From NCBI GenBank assembly GCA_002683195.1, contig NYSW01000010.1:15281-50496 (forward strand): 35,216 nt of DNA, in the 5' to 3' direction. A model generated the notes under the pieces. It was given only the letters and a program-made list of their open reading frames with translations. It did no database searches and was not told the origin of the DNA. The DNA is from Phycisphaerae bacterium (GTDB taxonomy: Bacteria > Planctomycetota > Phycisphaerae > Phycisphaerales > SM1A02). Shown in pieces: positions 9,199 through 18,225 of the stretch. A program made the position numbers and the translations under genes. Position 1 is the first letter of the stretch; every line of letters starts with the position of its first letter.

Positions 9199-10302
9199 TC
9201 AGGCGGGCCGCTGGCGTTGCTCGTGCCGGAGTTGGCCGCAAGCCGCGGCGATGTCCCGGCCTCGGCTGGCTCGAATGTGAACGTTGATTCCTCGCCGCCG
9301 GAGTTCCTGCTGGAAACGGTGGACGTCTTCGCCCGCGGGACGGCGGAATGGAAGTCCCGCGACCTCGTTGTAGCGAATCAGGTTGATGTTGCAGCGAAGC
9401 TTCTTCGCATGCACGGCGAGTTCCTTCGCTTCCGCGAGGCCGTCGTTGAGGCCTCCGAGCAGGATGTATTCCAGCGTGATCTCACGGCCGGAGTGATCGA
9501 AGTATTCGCGGCAGGCGTCGAGGAGTTCGGGAACGGTGGAGTATTCGGCCCACGGGATGATCTCCCGGCGGAGATCATCGTTGGGGGCATGAAGGCTCAA
9601 CGCCAGGGTCACTGGAATGTCGAAACTCGCGAATCTTCGGATCGCGGCTGGAAGTCCCACGGTGGAGACCGTGATCCGCCGGGCCGAGATCCCGAGTCCC
9701 CAGGGAGCGTTGAGGGTCCGGATGGCACTGGTCACCGCCTGATAGTTCGCAAGCGGCTCGCCCATGCCCATGAAGACGATGTTGGTGATTCGGCCCACGC
9801 CGGGGAGGCGGCCGAGTCGCCAGGCTTGTTCCACGATCCGGCCGCGAGTCAGATTGCCCTCGAGGCCACCGAGGCCGCTGGCGCAGAATCGACATCCCAC
9901 GGGGCATCCGACCTGGCTGGAGATGCAGGCGGTTCGTCGATCCTCCGAAGGGATCATCACGCACTCGGTCTGCTTCGACGGCACGTCCGGCAGAACGGCC
10001 AGTGGGTCTGCGTCCGCCGGATTCGTGGGGGGGTCGTCCGGCCAGCCGACGAGGAGTTTGCGGGTTCCGTCCGATGCGAGGTGGTCCGCGATGGGGACCG
10101 CATCTCCGAATCGCATCTCGTCCCGGAGCTTTTCGCGTCCGAGCTTGGAAAGATCGCTCATCTCCGACGGATCGAGGATTCCTCGCTGGTAGACCCAGCG
10201 AAGGACTTGATCTCCGAAATACTTGGGCAGGCCGCGATCGATCGCCCACGACCGGAAGTCGTCGGGATCAAGATCAAACACGCCTTTGGTGACAGAGTTC
10301 AT
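9199..10302 (-). CDS. rlmN: Dual-specificity 23S rRNA/tRNA adenine-C2 methyltransferase (RlmN)
   Basis: A 367-residue radical-SAM enzyme that methylates C2 of A2503 in 23S rRNA and A37 in some tRNAs. The cluster motif CPVGCRFC gives C133, C137 and C140. The two additional catalytic cysteines are present at C126 (TACISSQVG) and C355 (AAACGQL). MGMGEPL (about 179-185) is the SAM-binding segment. Length is normal. I choose ATG at 10302-10300, which shares one base with the ispH stop (TGATG); a TTG directly before it is possible. It is the second gene of an ispH-rlmN operon. Both enzymes carry a 4Fe-4S cluster. Confidence 0.95.
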   Translation of the reverse strand: MNSVTKGVFDLDPDDFRSWAIDRGLPKYFGDQVLRWVYQRGILDPSEMSDLSKLGREKLRDEMRFGDAVPIADHLASDGTRKLLVGWPDDPPTNPADADPLAVLPDVPSKQTECVMIPSEDRRTACISSQVGCPVGCRFCASGLGGLEGNLTRGRIVEQAWRLGRLPGVGRITNIVFMGMGEPLANYQAVTSAIRTLNAPWGLGISARRITVSTVGLPAAIRRFASFDIPVTLALSLHAPNDDLRREIIPWAEYSTVPELLDACREYFDHSGREITLEYILLGGLNDGLAEAKELAVHAKKLRCNINLIRYNEVAGLPFRRPAGEDVHRFQQELRRRGINVHIRASRGRDIAAACGQLRHEQRQRPA

Positions 10303-11360
10303 CAATCGGAGGCGCCGATGGTGAGGTCGACGGTCCGGTGAGGAATGCCGTGTGCGTCGAGCATCTTGTCGAGATCACCGGCTCGATCGAAAAGCATTCT
10401 TCGCCCGGAGGGATCCACGCCATGGTCTCGCATCACCGATTTCAGGGACCCGGGAAGCCCGAATTCGATGGTTTCTCGATCGATGTCTCGTTGCTCGACT
10501 TCACCGCCGTGAACATCGACCAGGTGGAGCACCAGGTCGTTCACCAGATCGTCGGGAGCACTGGCTCCGGCGGTGACCATCACGGTCTCGATGTTTTCGA
10601 ACCACGTCGGGTCGAGTTCCGTGAGATCATCGATCAGTTTCGCGGGCGTACCGACGTTTTCGGCGATCTCCGTGAGACGAACGCTGTTGGAGCTGTTGTG
10701 GCTGCCCACCACCAGAACCAGGCTGCAGTCGGGCGCGATCGCTCGGACGGCTTTCTGGCGGTTGGTCGTGGCGTAACAGATGCATTCGCTCGGCGGAGCC
10801 TTGAGCGTGGGTATCGCCGTCTTCAGAGCCGCGATGATGATGTTGGCGTCGTCGGTCGAGAGCGTGGTCTGGGTCAGGTAGACGACCTTCTCCGGATCGT
10901 CGATCTGGAGATTCGGGATGTCGGCGGGAGTCTCCACGATCTGAATGGACTCGGGTGCCTCTCCGCGGGTTCCGATGACCTCTTGATGATCGGCGTGTCC
11001 GATCAAGAGGATCTGCCATCCTTTTCGGGAATATCGGATCGCCTGGGCGTGCACCTTGGTCACCAGGGGGCAGCTGGCATCGACCGCGGTCAATCCGCGT
11101 TCCGCGGCCTGCTTGCGAATCACGGGACTCACCCCGTGGGCGCTGAAGACCACGATGGCGTCATTCGGGACGTCTGCAATGTCTTCGACGAAGATCACTC
11201 CCTGCTCGCGGAAGCGAGCAACCACGTGATGATTGTGAACGATGTCGTGGTAGACGCAGATCGTCTCGTCCGGGCAGATGTCCAGCAACTGGTCGACGAC
11301 GTCGATCGCCATGTTGACACCGGCGCAGAAGCCGCGGGGGTTGGCGAGAATGATCTTCAT
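10302..11360 (-). CDS. ispH: 4-hydroxy-3-methylbut-2-enyl diphosphate reductase (IspH)
   Basis: A 352-residue enzyme for the last step of the non-mevalonate isoprenoid pathway, making IPP and DMAPP from HMBPP. The three 4Fe-4S ligand cysteines are visible: C12 (GFCAGV), C97 (DASCP) and C195 (CICYATTNRQ). Conserved substrate-pocket stretches HNHHVV, GHADHQEVIGTRGE and TQTTLS are also present. The C-terminal 60 or so residues extend past the usual core. It is divergent from hpnC, so the isoprene-building step sits beside squalene synthesis. A -10-like TACCAT with preceding TG lies on the minus strand at 11432-11427, giving a leader of about 60 bases. Confidence 0.95.
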   Translation of the reverse strand: MKIILANPRGFCAGVNMAIDVVDQLLDICPDETICVYHDIVHNHHVVARFREQGVIFVEDIADVPNDAIVVFSAHGVSPVIRKQAAERGLTAVDASCPLVTKVHAQAIRYSRKGWQILLIGHADHQEVIGTRGEAPESIQIVETPADIPNLQIDDPEKVVYLTQTTLSTDDANIIIAALKTAIPTLKAPPSECICYATTNRQKAVRAIAPDCSLVLVVGSHNSSNSVRLTEIAENVGTPAKLIDDLTELDPTWFENIETVMVTAGASAPDDLVNDLVLHLVDVHGGEVEQRDIDRETIEFGLPGSLKSVMRDHGVDPSGRRMLFDRAGDLDKMLDAHGIPHRTVDLTIGASD

Positions 11361-11504
11361 CCGGAGACCGGTTTCCAGAGGACGGGGGGCCGAACGGCAT
11401 CCGAACGGATCACCGATCGGGAGTGGATGGTAGCACCAGCCGCTGACATTCCCGCGATCAACTCTCCGGGACCGGGCGGGACGATGTTCTCGGGCCGGGG
11501 GGGA

Positions 11505-11510
11505 TACACT
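11505..11510 (+). promoter_or_regulatory. Putative -10 element of the hpnCDE-queG operon
   Basis: TACACT at 11505-11510 lies 30 bases before the hpnC ATG, in the 180-base gap between divergent ispH and hpnC. It matches the -10 sequence at two other gene starts in the window. No good -35 is visible 16-18 bases upstream, so only the -10 is proposed. Confidence 0.35.
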
Positions 11511-11540
11511 CCGGAACCCGCGATCGGCGGCGATTGAACC

Positions 11541-12545
11541 ATGTCACAAGCCCGAATCCTAGAAGATCTGGTCCGCTTCGGACCGGATGTGCCCGACGAG
11601 GCCACCGAGATGTCGGTGGAGGATGCTCGTGTCCTGGCCCGGAAGCTCACCCGCTCCCATCGAGAGAATTTCTCGGTCCTGACTCGACTGGTCCCCGAGG
11701 ATGTCCAGGACGATTTCGCGGCGGTGTATGCGTTCTGTCGGACCGCGGACGATCTTGGTGACGAGATCGGCGACTCCGATCGGGCCCTCGCCCTGCTTGA
11801 CTGGTGGCGGTGCGAGATCGATCGCGCCTGGGCGGGCGAACCTCGTCACTGGGTCTTTCGCGCGCTGGGACCGACGATCCGGCGTTTCGATCTGCCTCCG
11901 GAACCGTTCCTCGATCTGGTGTCTGCGTTCGAACAGGATCAGTCGGTGACCCGGTACGAAACCTGGGATCAGTTGATCGACTATTGCCGACGCAGCGCGG
12001 ACCCGGTGGGTCGTCTGGTTCTGGCCCTGCTGGAAGAACCGATCACCGAAGAAATCGCCCGTGGCTCCGACGCGATCTGCACCGCGCTGCAGCTCACCAA
12101 TCACTGGCAGGATCTCCAGCGGGATCTTCTGGATCGGGACCGCATCTATCTCCCGCGTGAGATGAACGACATCGACGACTTCGAGCGACGATTTCGTGAA
12201 AGTGCAACGCAGGGATGGGCGGTCGACGAGACCTTCCTGCAGGAGTCTCGTGAACTGGTGAGGAAGTGCGTGGATCGAACCTGGTCACTCTTCGAGGCGG
12301 GCTCGGATCTTCCCGACAAACTCGGCCCTCGGGCGGCACCGGTGGTCGAGACCCTGGCCTCCGGAGGCGTGGCGGTGCTTCGCCTGGTCGAGGACTGGGA
12401 CTGTGAGACGGTGCTGCATCGTCCGACCCTCTCTCCGTTCGCAAAGCTTTCGATCGTGGGGCAGGCTTGGTGGCGGACGCGAGTCTCTCGTCGATCGGTC
12501 TCCTCGAGGCCGGTCGGTGACGCAGGGCCGGGGGTGAAGCCTTGA
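11541..12545 (+). CDS. hpnC: Hydroxysqualene synthase (HpnC), squalene/phytoene synthase family
   Basis: A 334-residue trans-prenyltransferase homologue with the two aspartate-rich motifs DDLGDE (70-75) and NHWQDLQRD (187-195), plus YAFCRTAD. It is the first of three linked genes with the HpnC-HpnD-HpnE order. In that pathway HpnD makes presqualene diphosphate from two farnesyl diphosphates, HpnC converts it to hydroxysqualene and HpnE reduces it to squalene. Assignment as HpnC rather than HpnD rests on operon position and its more divergent motifs. No strong ribosome binding site precedes the ATG. The stop overlaps hpnD (TTGA). Confidence 0.88.
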   Translation: MSQARILEDLVRFGPDVPDEATEMSVEDARVLARKLTRSHRENFSVLTRLVPEDVQDDFAAVYAFCRTADDLGDEIGDSDRALALLDWWRCEIDRAWAGEPRHWVFRALGPTIRRFDLPPEPFLDLVSAFEQDQSVTRYETWDQLIDYCRRSADPVGRLVLALLEEPITEEIARGSDAICTALQLTNHWQDLQRDLLDRDRIYLPREMNDIDDFERRFRESATQGWAVDETFLQESRELVRKCVDRTWSLFEAGSDLPDKLGPRAAPVVETLASGGVAVLRLVEDWDCETVLHRPTLSPFAKLSIVGQAWWRTRVSRRSVSSRPVGDAGPGVKP

Positions 12546-13498
12546 GCGATGCGATGAACATGTCTCCGTCATGTCCGACGGACCGCGGCCGCCGAACGGA
12601 GTCGATCGAAAGGGCCTACGCGTCCTGTGGAGAGATCGTCCGACGACGCGCCCGAAACTTCTACTACGGTCTTCGATTGACTCCCGAGCCGAAGCGTTCC
12701 GCCTTGTACGCGGTGTACGCGTGGATGCGGGCGGTCGACGACATCGCGGACGAGCCCGGCCCGTCGGCCGCTGAACGTCGGGCATCACTCGAGTCCTTTC
12801 GCGTTTCCTCTCGAGGGGTGTTCGCTCGAGAGGACATCGGATCGCCCGCCGGTCTGGCGGAGTGGTGGCCCGCATTCGTGGACCTCGTGGCGAGGCATGA
12901 TCTCGACGTGACGCCCTTTGAAGAGATGATCGACGGTCAGGTGCTCGATCTGGACTGGTCGGCCTGCCCGGATCGGCCCACGCTGGAGCATTTCTGCCGA
13001 CTGGTGGCTTCCACGGTCGGGCAGGTCTGCATCGAGGTCTGGGGGCACGATGATTCTCCGGAGATCGGTTCCAAAGCGGCCGGCCGTGGCATTGCGCTGC
13101 AGTTGACCAACGTGATCCGGGACGTCCGAGAGGATTTCGAGCGAGGTCGCACCTATCTCCCGAGTGATGAACTGGCAGACGCCGGGCTTGACATGGAATC
13201 GCTGCTGGCGTGGCGGGATCCTCCGCGTTGCCGTGGTTTCATGCTGGAGCAGGTGGACCGCGCCCGAGCGCACTACGCCGCGTCGCAGGGATTGGAATCC
13301 CACCTTCATCCCGAGTGCCGGGCGACCAGTTGGGCGATGTGCGAGATCTACCGAGGCATCCTCGAACGAATCGCCGCGGATCCTCGACGAGTGGTTCGGG
13401 GGCGGGTTCGATTGGGATCCTGGCGAAAGGCCGGCATCGCCTGGCGGGCGAGACGGATTGCGCGATCCCTTGATTTCAGAACCGAGGTTGCATCGTGA
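12542..13498 (+). CDS. hpnD: Presqualene diphosphate synthase (HpnD), squalene/phytoene synthase family
   Basis: A 318-residue enzyme with DDIADE (66-71) and LTNVIRDVRED (188-198), the two Mg-diphosphate binding motifs of squalene/phytoene synthases, and the GRTYLP block after the second motif. It should condense two farnesyl diphosphates to presqualene diphosphate. The start is TTG at 12542 overlapping the hpnC stop; ATG codons follow a few residues later, so the true start could be slightly downstream. The stop overlaps hpnE through GTGA. The residues after the first motif are typical, and nothing is missing. Confidence 0.9.
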   Translation: MSDAMNMSPSCPTDRGRRTESIERAYASCGEIVRRRARNFYYGLRLTPEPKRSALYAVYAWMRAVDDIADEPGPSAAERRASLESFRVSSRGVFAREDIGSPAGLAEWWPAFVDLVARHDLDVTPFEEMIDGQVLDLDWSACPDRPTLEHFCRLVASTVGQVCIEVWGHDDSPEIGSKAAGRGIALQLTNVIRDVREDFERGRTYLPSDELADAGLDMESLLAWRDPPRCRGFMLEQVDRARAHYAASQGLESHLHPECRATSWAMCEIYRGILERIAADPRRVVRGRVRLGSWRKAGIAWRARRIARSLDFRTEVAS

Positions 13499-14904
13499 AG
13501 AGAGTCCTGATCATTGGTGGTGGGGTGGCTGGAATCGCGGCGGCGGTTCGAGTCGCCGAAGCGGGGTGGGCGCCGATTCTCCTGGAGACCCGGCAGAAAC
13601 TCGGTGGACGGGCGACCAGTTTCGAGGATCCCCGTACCGGGTTGTCCTTTGACAACTGTCAGCACGTGGTGATGGGGTGTTGCTCGAACATTCTGGATCT
13701 CTATGGTCGTCTCGAAGTTCTCGACCACATCGAATGGCATCCCGAAACCTGGTGGGCGAATCCTCCAAGGCGTCCGGAACGGCTGCGGGCCACGAGTCTT
13801 CCGGCCCCGCTTCATTTCAGTCCCTCGTTCCTCCGGCTTCGCTTTCTCCGGATAGATGACAAGATCGCCATCGGCCAGGCGATGCTGGCGATGATTCGCA
13901 TGGGACTCGGAGGACGGGAAGACTGGCGTGACCGATCGTTCGAGGAGTTTCTCGATCAGACCAGACAGCCGGCCGGAGCCCGAGAACGGTTCTGGGAACC
14001 CGCGGTGGTCGGCGCCTGCAATCTTCCGTGCCGCAAGGTGGCGGCGAACCATGCCATGCAGGTCTTTCAGGAGGGTTTTCTCGCCGGCGCGTGGCACGCC
14101 ACGGTCGGCCTGGCGACCTGCGATCTCAGATCTCTCTTGAAGCCGGCGGAAGCGATCATTCGTCGGGCCGGAGGATCGGTTCACTTGGGGACCAGCGTTC
14201 GAGGAATCGCGTACGACGGCATTCGTGCGAGCGGCGTGGTGACGGATCGAGGGCTGGAGCATGGGACGGCGATCATCAGCACCGTCCCCCCGGATCGACT
14301 TGACCGGCTCGTCTCCAAGCCGATGGCCGCGGTGGATCCGCGTCTTCAGGGATTGGATGAATTCGAAACCAGCCCGATTCTCGGGGTGCATCTGCTGTTC
14401 GAACAGCCGGTGCTTCGAGATGATCGGCGTCACTATCCCCATCTGGTGCTTCCGGGCCGCGAGACCCACTGGTTCTTCAACAAGGGCGAGGTCGTGATGG
14501 AAGATGGGAGGACCCTTCATCACGTGAACGCGGTGATCAGCGCGGCCGACGAATGGATGGCCTTGGACGAGGCGGAGATCGGTCGCCGAGTGGTGGCGGA
14601 TCTGCATTGGGCCATGCCCGCGTCGCGTGGCCTGGAGCCGGTGGTGGTTCGCAGCATCAAGGAGAAGCGGGCGACCTTCAGTGCGGTTCCGGGGATCGAT
14701 GCTCGGCGGCCTTCCGCACAACCGGGAGGTCTCGGGGTTCCGAATCTCTTCCTGGCCGGGGACTGGTGTGACACCGGATGGCCGGCGACCATGGAAGGGG
14801 CGACCCGAAGCGGCTACGCGGCGGCGGCCGCCGCCACGGGGCGAGGAGGGTTGATCCCCGATGTTCCGCCCGGTCGCTTCGTGGCAAGGCTCGGGCTGCG
14901 ATGA
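13495..14904 (+). CDS. hpnE: Hydroxysqualene dehydroxylase (HpnE), FAD amine-oxidase family
   Basis: A 469-residue flavoprotein. The N-terminus has the dinucleotide-binding fold IIGGGVAGIAAA followed by LLETRQKLGGRATSF, and the C-terminus has LFLAGDWCDTGWPATMEGA, the FAD-binding end typical of HpnE and phytoene-desaturase relatives. It would reduce hydroxysqualene to squalene after HpnD and HpnC. The start is GTG at 13495 in a GTGA overlap with hpnD, and the stop overlaps queG through ATGA. No hopanoid cyclase (shc) or C30 desaturase lies in the window, so whether the squalene feeds hopanoids, sterols or C30 carotenoids cannot be decided here. Confidence 0.9.
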   Translation: MKRVLIIGGGVAGIAAAVRVAEAGWAPILLETRQKLGGRATSFEDPRTGLSFDNCQHVVMGCCSNILDLYGRLEVLDHIEWHPETWWANPPRRPERLRATSLPAPLHFSPSFLRLRFLRIDDKIAIGQAMLAMIRMGLGGREDWRDRSFEEFLDQTRQPAGARERFWEPAVVGACNLPCRKVAANHAMQVFQEGFLAGAWHATVGLATCDLRSLLKPAEAIIRRAGGSVHLGTSVRGIAYDGIRASGVVTDRGLEHGTAIISTVPPDRLDRLVSKPMAAVDPRLQGLDEFETSPILGVHLLFEQPVLRDDRRHYPHLVLPGRETHWFFNKGEVVMEDGRTLHHVNAVISAADEWMALDEAEIGRRVVADLHWAMPASRGLEPVVVRSIKEKRATFSAVPGIDARRPSAQPGGLGVPNLFLAGDWCDTGWPATMEGATRSGYAAAAAATGRGGLIPDVPPGRFVARLGLR

Positions 14905-16052
14905 GCGGTGGTGCTTCGGGTGATGAACGGCCCCGAGAGGTCACGCCGGAGGCGATGACCGGTGAAGTGCTGGATCGGTGTCGTGAGGCGGGCTTTGCGC
15001 TGGCGGGCGTCTGTGACGCGATGCCGACCGAACATTCGGAAGAGATCCGAGCCTGGATCGCCGGTGGTCGGCATGGTTCGATGGCCTGGCTCGAAGACCG
15101 ACTCGACGAACGCCTCGATCCCGCAACCTACGTGGAGGGCGCCCGGTCGATCATCTGTGTCGCGGATCGCTACCACGATGGTTCCCGGGATCAGGTCGAT
15201 CTCGAGGGCCCGCTGCAGGGGCGGATCGCGCGGTACGCCCGGGGCCGCGACTATCACAAGGTCCTCAAGAAGCGTCTGGTGAAGATTGCGAGATCTCTGG
15301 GGGAATCCCATCCCGGCCATCATTTTCGGCCCTGTGTCGATACCGCACCCTTGCTCGAACGCGAGCATGCGATGCGAGCCGGATTGGGGCTGGTGGGAAA
15401 GCACTCGCTCTTGATCGAACCGGGGGTCGGATCGTGGATGCTGCTGGGAGCGATCGTGACCACGATGCCTCTCGCCGCGACCCCGAGTCCCTATCGTCGG
15501 CCAGATCCGTGTGGGGAGTGCACCCGCTGCATCGACGCCTGTCCGACCGATGCGATCACCCCGTTTTCGGTCGACGCGACTCGATGCCTCGCCTACACCA
15601 CGATCGAGCACCGAACACCGATCGACCCCGAACTCGCGGACGGGGCGGCGGGAAGTCTTGAAACCCGAACCGGGGACTGGTTGTTCGGCTGCGACATCTG
15701 CCAGGAGGTCTGTCCGCACGGACGGCGGGCTCGAAGGCGCGAACCAGCGGAGGTTCATCCCGGGTACGAGCCGCGCCGAGCGGGTCTTGATCTTCTCGAG
15801 GTGCTGGGTTGGAACGAGGAGCGCGCGATGGAAGCCCTCTCGGGAACCGCGGCGAGGCGGGCGACCCTGGTCATGTGGAAGCGGAACGCGCTGGTCTGTG
15901 CGGGGAACGGGCTGCGAGAACGTCCTGATGCCCCCGGCGCCCAGGCGTTGCTGGAGCGAATCCGAGGGATCTCTGAGGACCGGCTCGAGGACGAGATGGT
16001 GAGGGCCACCGCGAGGCGGGTGATGGAAAGACTCGAATCCGGTTCCGCCTGA
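14901..16052 (+). CDS. queG: Epoxyqueuosine reductase (QueG)
   Basis: A 383-residue cobalamin- and Fe-S-dependent enzyme that reduces epoxyqueuosine to queuosine in tRNA, the final step of the Q34 modification. Two 4Fe-4S clusters are readable: C204, C207, C210 and C214 in CGECTRCIDACP, and C264, C267 and C271 in CDICQEVCP. CLAYTTIEH and DTAPLLE (putative catalytic aspartate at 147) are also present. The start ATG at 14901 overlaps the hpnE stop; the frame is open upstream but inside hpnE. It is the last gene of the hpnCDE operon, with no obvious link to squalene. No other queuosine gene is in the window. Confidence 0.94.
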   Translation: MSGGASGDERPREVTPEAMTGEVLDRCREAGFALAGVCDAMPTEHSEEIRAWIAGGRHGSMAWLEDRLDERLDPATYVEGARSIICVADRYHDGSRDQVDLEGPLQGRIARYARGRDYHKVLKKRLVKIARSLGESHPGHHFRPCVDTAPLLEREHAMRAGLGLVGKHSLLIEPGVGSWMLLGAIVTTMPLAATPSPYRRPDPCGECTRCIDACPTDAITPFSVDATRCLAYTTIEHRTPIDPELADGAAGSLETRTGDWLFGCDICQEVCPHGRRARRREPAEVHPGYEPRRAGLDLLEVLGWNEERAMEALSGTAARRATLVMWKRNALVCAGNGLRERPDAPGAQALLERIRGISEDRLEDEMVRATARRVMERLESGSA

Positions 16053-16075
16053 CCCGACTCACCCCCGCCCGGGGC

Positions 16076-18070
16076 TCAGCGGTTGGAACCGCCGAAACCG
16101 CTGGGCATCGCCTGGGCCATCATCTCCTGGAAGGCATCCATGGCTTCCTCCACACTGGAGAACTCGCCATCGCGAACCTGGCCGGCGAGGTTGTTGACGG
16201 CCTTGCCGAGGGGCTGGAGCATCTGCTCGATCATCGGTCCCATCATTTCGGCCATCATGGCCGCCTGAGGATCCTCGGCCACCGTGGCGTCCAGGTCGAT
16301 CTTCCAGCCATTCGAAGTCTTGGTCGCCTTGAGCTTCTGGGATCCATCGGTTGAAACCAGGCGAGCGGTGTCGTTGTCGACGGACTCCACCTTGAACTTG
16401 GGCAGGGGAGTGTTGGCCATGGCGCCGCTCCCGTCCATGCTGGCTTTCACGGCGGCGGAGCCGAACTTGGCGGAGAGCGCTTCGAACAAGGGCAGCATCA
16501 CGCTGCCGGCGGTCAACAGGCTCTGGATCGACTTCCCCCCGGTGGTGGTGGCGGTCATCGCATTCTGGAGTCGGTCGAATGCTTCGGGGTCCATCTGCGA
16601 ATTGGGATCGCTCATGAACGCGGCCAGTTGGGCGGGGGTTCCGAATCCTCCCCCCGAGCTGCTGGCCGCCGTCGAACCGGAGGCCTTGCTCGAGCCGGAT
16701 GATCCGGATGAACCATTGGAGCCGGAGAGCATTTCCTTCGACGTCGGCACGCCATTGAGCACACTGATCGCCGACTCGATGGACTGCTGGATTCCCGCGG
16801 TCTGGGCGTCGCCACCGGCGATGTTGCCCAGCGACTCGAGGGCCTGCTTGAAGGAGGCTTCAGCGGCGGCGAGTTGTTCATCGCGACCGTTGGCGGCGGA
16901 TTCCAGATCCTGTCGGACACCCTGGGGATTCACCAGGACGCCACCGGCGGCCAGTCGTCCGAGGACATCGGCACGTCGTTCCAGAACCGAGGCCATCTCC
17001 CACTGGCATCGCCCGGCGTTGAACTGGGCGTTGGAGATCGTGAGCCATCCGGCCGCCGTGTCTTCCCGGGTACCGCCGCGGGTGAGGGTTCGGGCCGACG
17101 AAGCCACGGCCTCGTAGTCGCCGATCGCGGCTTCCAGACGGGGCAGGATCTCGGTGGTTTCAAGCTGCACCGACTCGCGGAGCAGCAGGTTGACGTTCTC
17201 GCCGATCTTTTCAAGGGCCTGCCGCACGTCACTGGCGTAGGACCGTGATTCTTCGAGTCGTGCCTCAGCCACCCGGCGAGCTTCGCGGGCGCCGTCGGCG
17301 ACCGCCAACTGACCTTCCCGTTCCGCGCCGATGAGGGCGATGGTCGGGGAGACGGTCAGGATGGAAATATCGTCCTGCGCCGCGGCGATTCGGAGGGAAT
17401 TGGCTTCTTGACGGTTGAAGATCGATTCGTTGATCTCGTCGAGGCCGGCGCGGGGTCCCTTGTCGGCGCCCTCTTCCTGGAACTGGATCGCGTACCGCTC
17501 GTATTCAGCAGCTTCGGTGAGCTTCATTTCTCGCTGGTCTTCCGCCTTCTCGACCTGAGCCTGGAGCAGTTCGAGTTCGCTTTCCGCCTGAGTGAGGCGA
17601 TCACGAGCCGCGGAGAGACCAGCCTCGATCGCCAGGTTGGCGGAGGAGATGTCCAGGGCCTCAGCGTTCGAGGCGGCATTGGCCAGCAGATCGGCGTCGG
17701 CCGCCATCATGCGAGCCATGTTGCGAAGTCGACCGGCCTTGGATTCCAATCGCAGGGCCTCATCGAAGTCGAAGGTCGCGGCGGAAAGATAGATGCGGGT
17801 CTCGAGAATCGCCGAGGCGTGCTCGTTGACGCCTTCGCCGGCGGATCGAAGGCCACCGGCAAGGCTGCGAAGCATCTGGGGCGACTCATCCGGAGTCTCC
17901 GAGTCGTCTCGAATGACCGGACGAGACCGAATCACTTCGGCGTAGTCGGCGGAAATCGAAGCGAGCGGGTCCTCGGTCACAGACTGTTCGTCACAGCCGG
18001 TGACGAACGCCACGGAGGAGATCGCGAGCAGGGAGGCGATGAAGCGCGGCCGGTGGTGCATGGTCGTCAT
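16076..18070 (-). CDS. Large predicted lipoprotein with coiled coil and Ser/Gly linker, unknown function
   Basis: A 664-residue protein starting MTTMHHRPRF. Residues 1-25 form a lipoprotein signal peptide with lipobox VTGC, cysteine at 26. Residues of about 85-330 are strongly helical and alanine/glutamate-rich with heptad character, probably a long coiled coil. A Ser/Gly linker covers about 449-475, then an alpha-helical stretch. The last 107 residues (558-664) form a small beta plus alpha domain with methionine-rich helices and a VEEAMDAFQ segment. I do not recognise a family. A second start (ATG at 18061) is possible. It lies downstream of the CX4CH gene on the same strand, 155 bases away. 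Confidence 0.72.
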   Translation of the reverse strand: MTTMHHRPRFIASLLAISSVAFVTGCDEQSVTEDPLASISADYAEVIRSRPVIRDDSETPDESPQMLRSLAGGLRSAGEGVNEHASAILETRIYLSAATFDFDEALRLESKAGRLRNMARMMAADADLLANAASNAEALDISSANLAIEAGLSAARDRLTQAESELELLQAQVEKAEDQREMKLTEAAEYERYAIQFQEEGADKGPRAGLDEINESIFNRQEANSLRIAAAQDDISILTVSPTIALIGAEREGQLAVADGAREARRVAEARLEESRSYASDVRQALEKIGENVNLLLRESVQLETTEILPRLEAAIGDYEAVASSARTLTRGGTREDTAAGWLTISNAQFNAGRCQWEMASVLERRADVLGRLAAGGVLVNPQGVRQDLESAANGRDEQLAAAEASFKQALESLGNIAGGDAQTAGIQQSIESAISVLNGVPTSKEMLSGSNGSSGSSGSSKASGSTAASSSGGGFGTPAQLAAFMSDPNSQMDPEAFDRLQNAMTATTTGGKSIQSLLTAGSVMLPLFEALSAKFGSAAVKASMDGSGAMANTPLPKFKVESVDNDTARLVSTDGSQKLKATKTSNGWKIDLDATVAEDPQAAMMAEMMGPMIEQMLQPLGKAVNNLAGQVRDGEFSSVEEAMDAFQEMMAQAMPSGFGGSNR

Positions 18071-18161
18071 GCTCTCCGAGTCTGGTGGTTCCGCCGAACG
18101 AAGTCGAGGGGACCGGGGGTGGGCCTGATGGGACCGGGTCGGGACCCGGTTCGAATCCACG

Positions 18162-18167
18162 AATATA
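18162..18167 (-). promoter_or_regulatory. Putative -10 element for the large lipoprotein gene
   Basis: On the minus strand 18167-18162 reads TATATT, five of six matches to TATAAT, about 90 bases ahead of the proposed ATG at 18070. No recognisable -35 lies upstream. A perfect hairpin with 7-bp arms (18133-18139 and 18144-18150) would fall in the transcript leader. Confidence 0.3.
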
Positions 18168-18225
18168 CCCCAGCAGTGGGGCTGGCGGGGGCTTGGATGC
18201 CGCCGTCATGACGGGTAGGGGTCGC

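Noticed and set aside
9217..11537. Two long + strand ORFs opposite rlmN and ispH
   Set aside because: Both lie fully over genes with intact catalytic cysteines and have no motifs of their own.
13348..14721. 457-codon minus strand ORF opposite hpnE
   Set aside because: It is antisense to the FAD-binding protein, whose motifs are clear.
18133..18170. tRNA-like GGTTCGAATCC sequence with a preceding hairpin
   Set aside because: The T-stem does not pair and there is no acceptor or anticodon arm, so it is not a tRNA. The 7-bp hairpin has no T tract, so it is not called a terminator.
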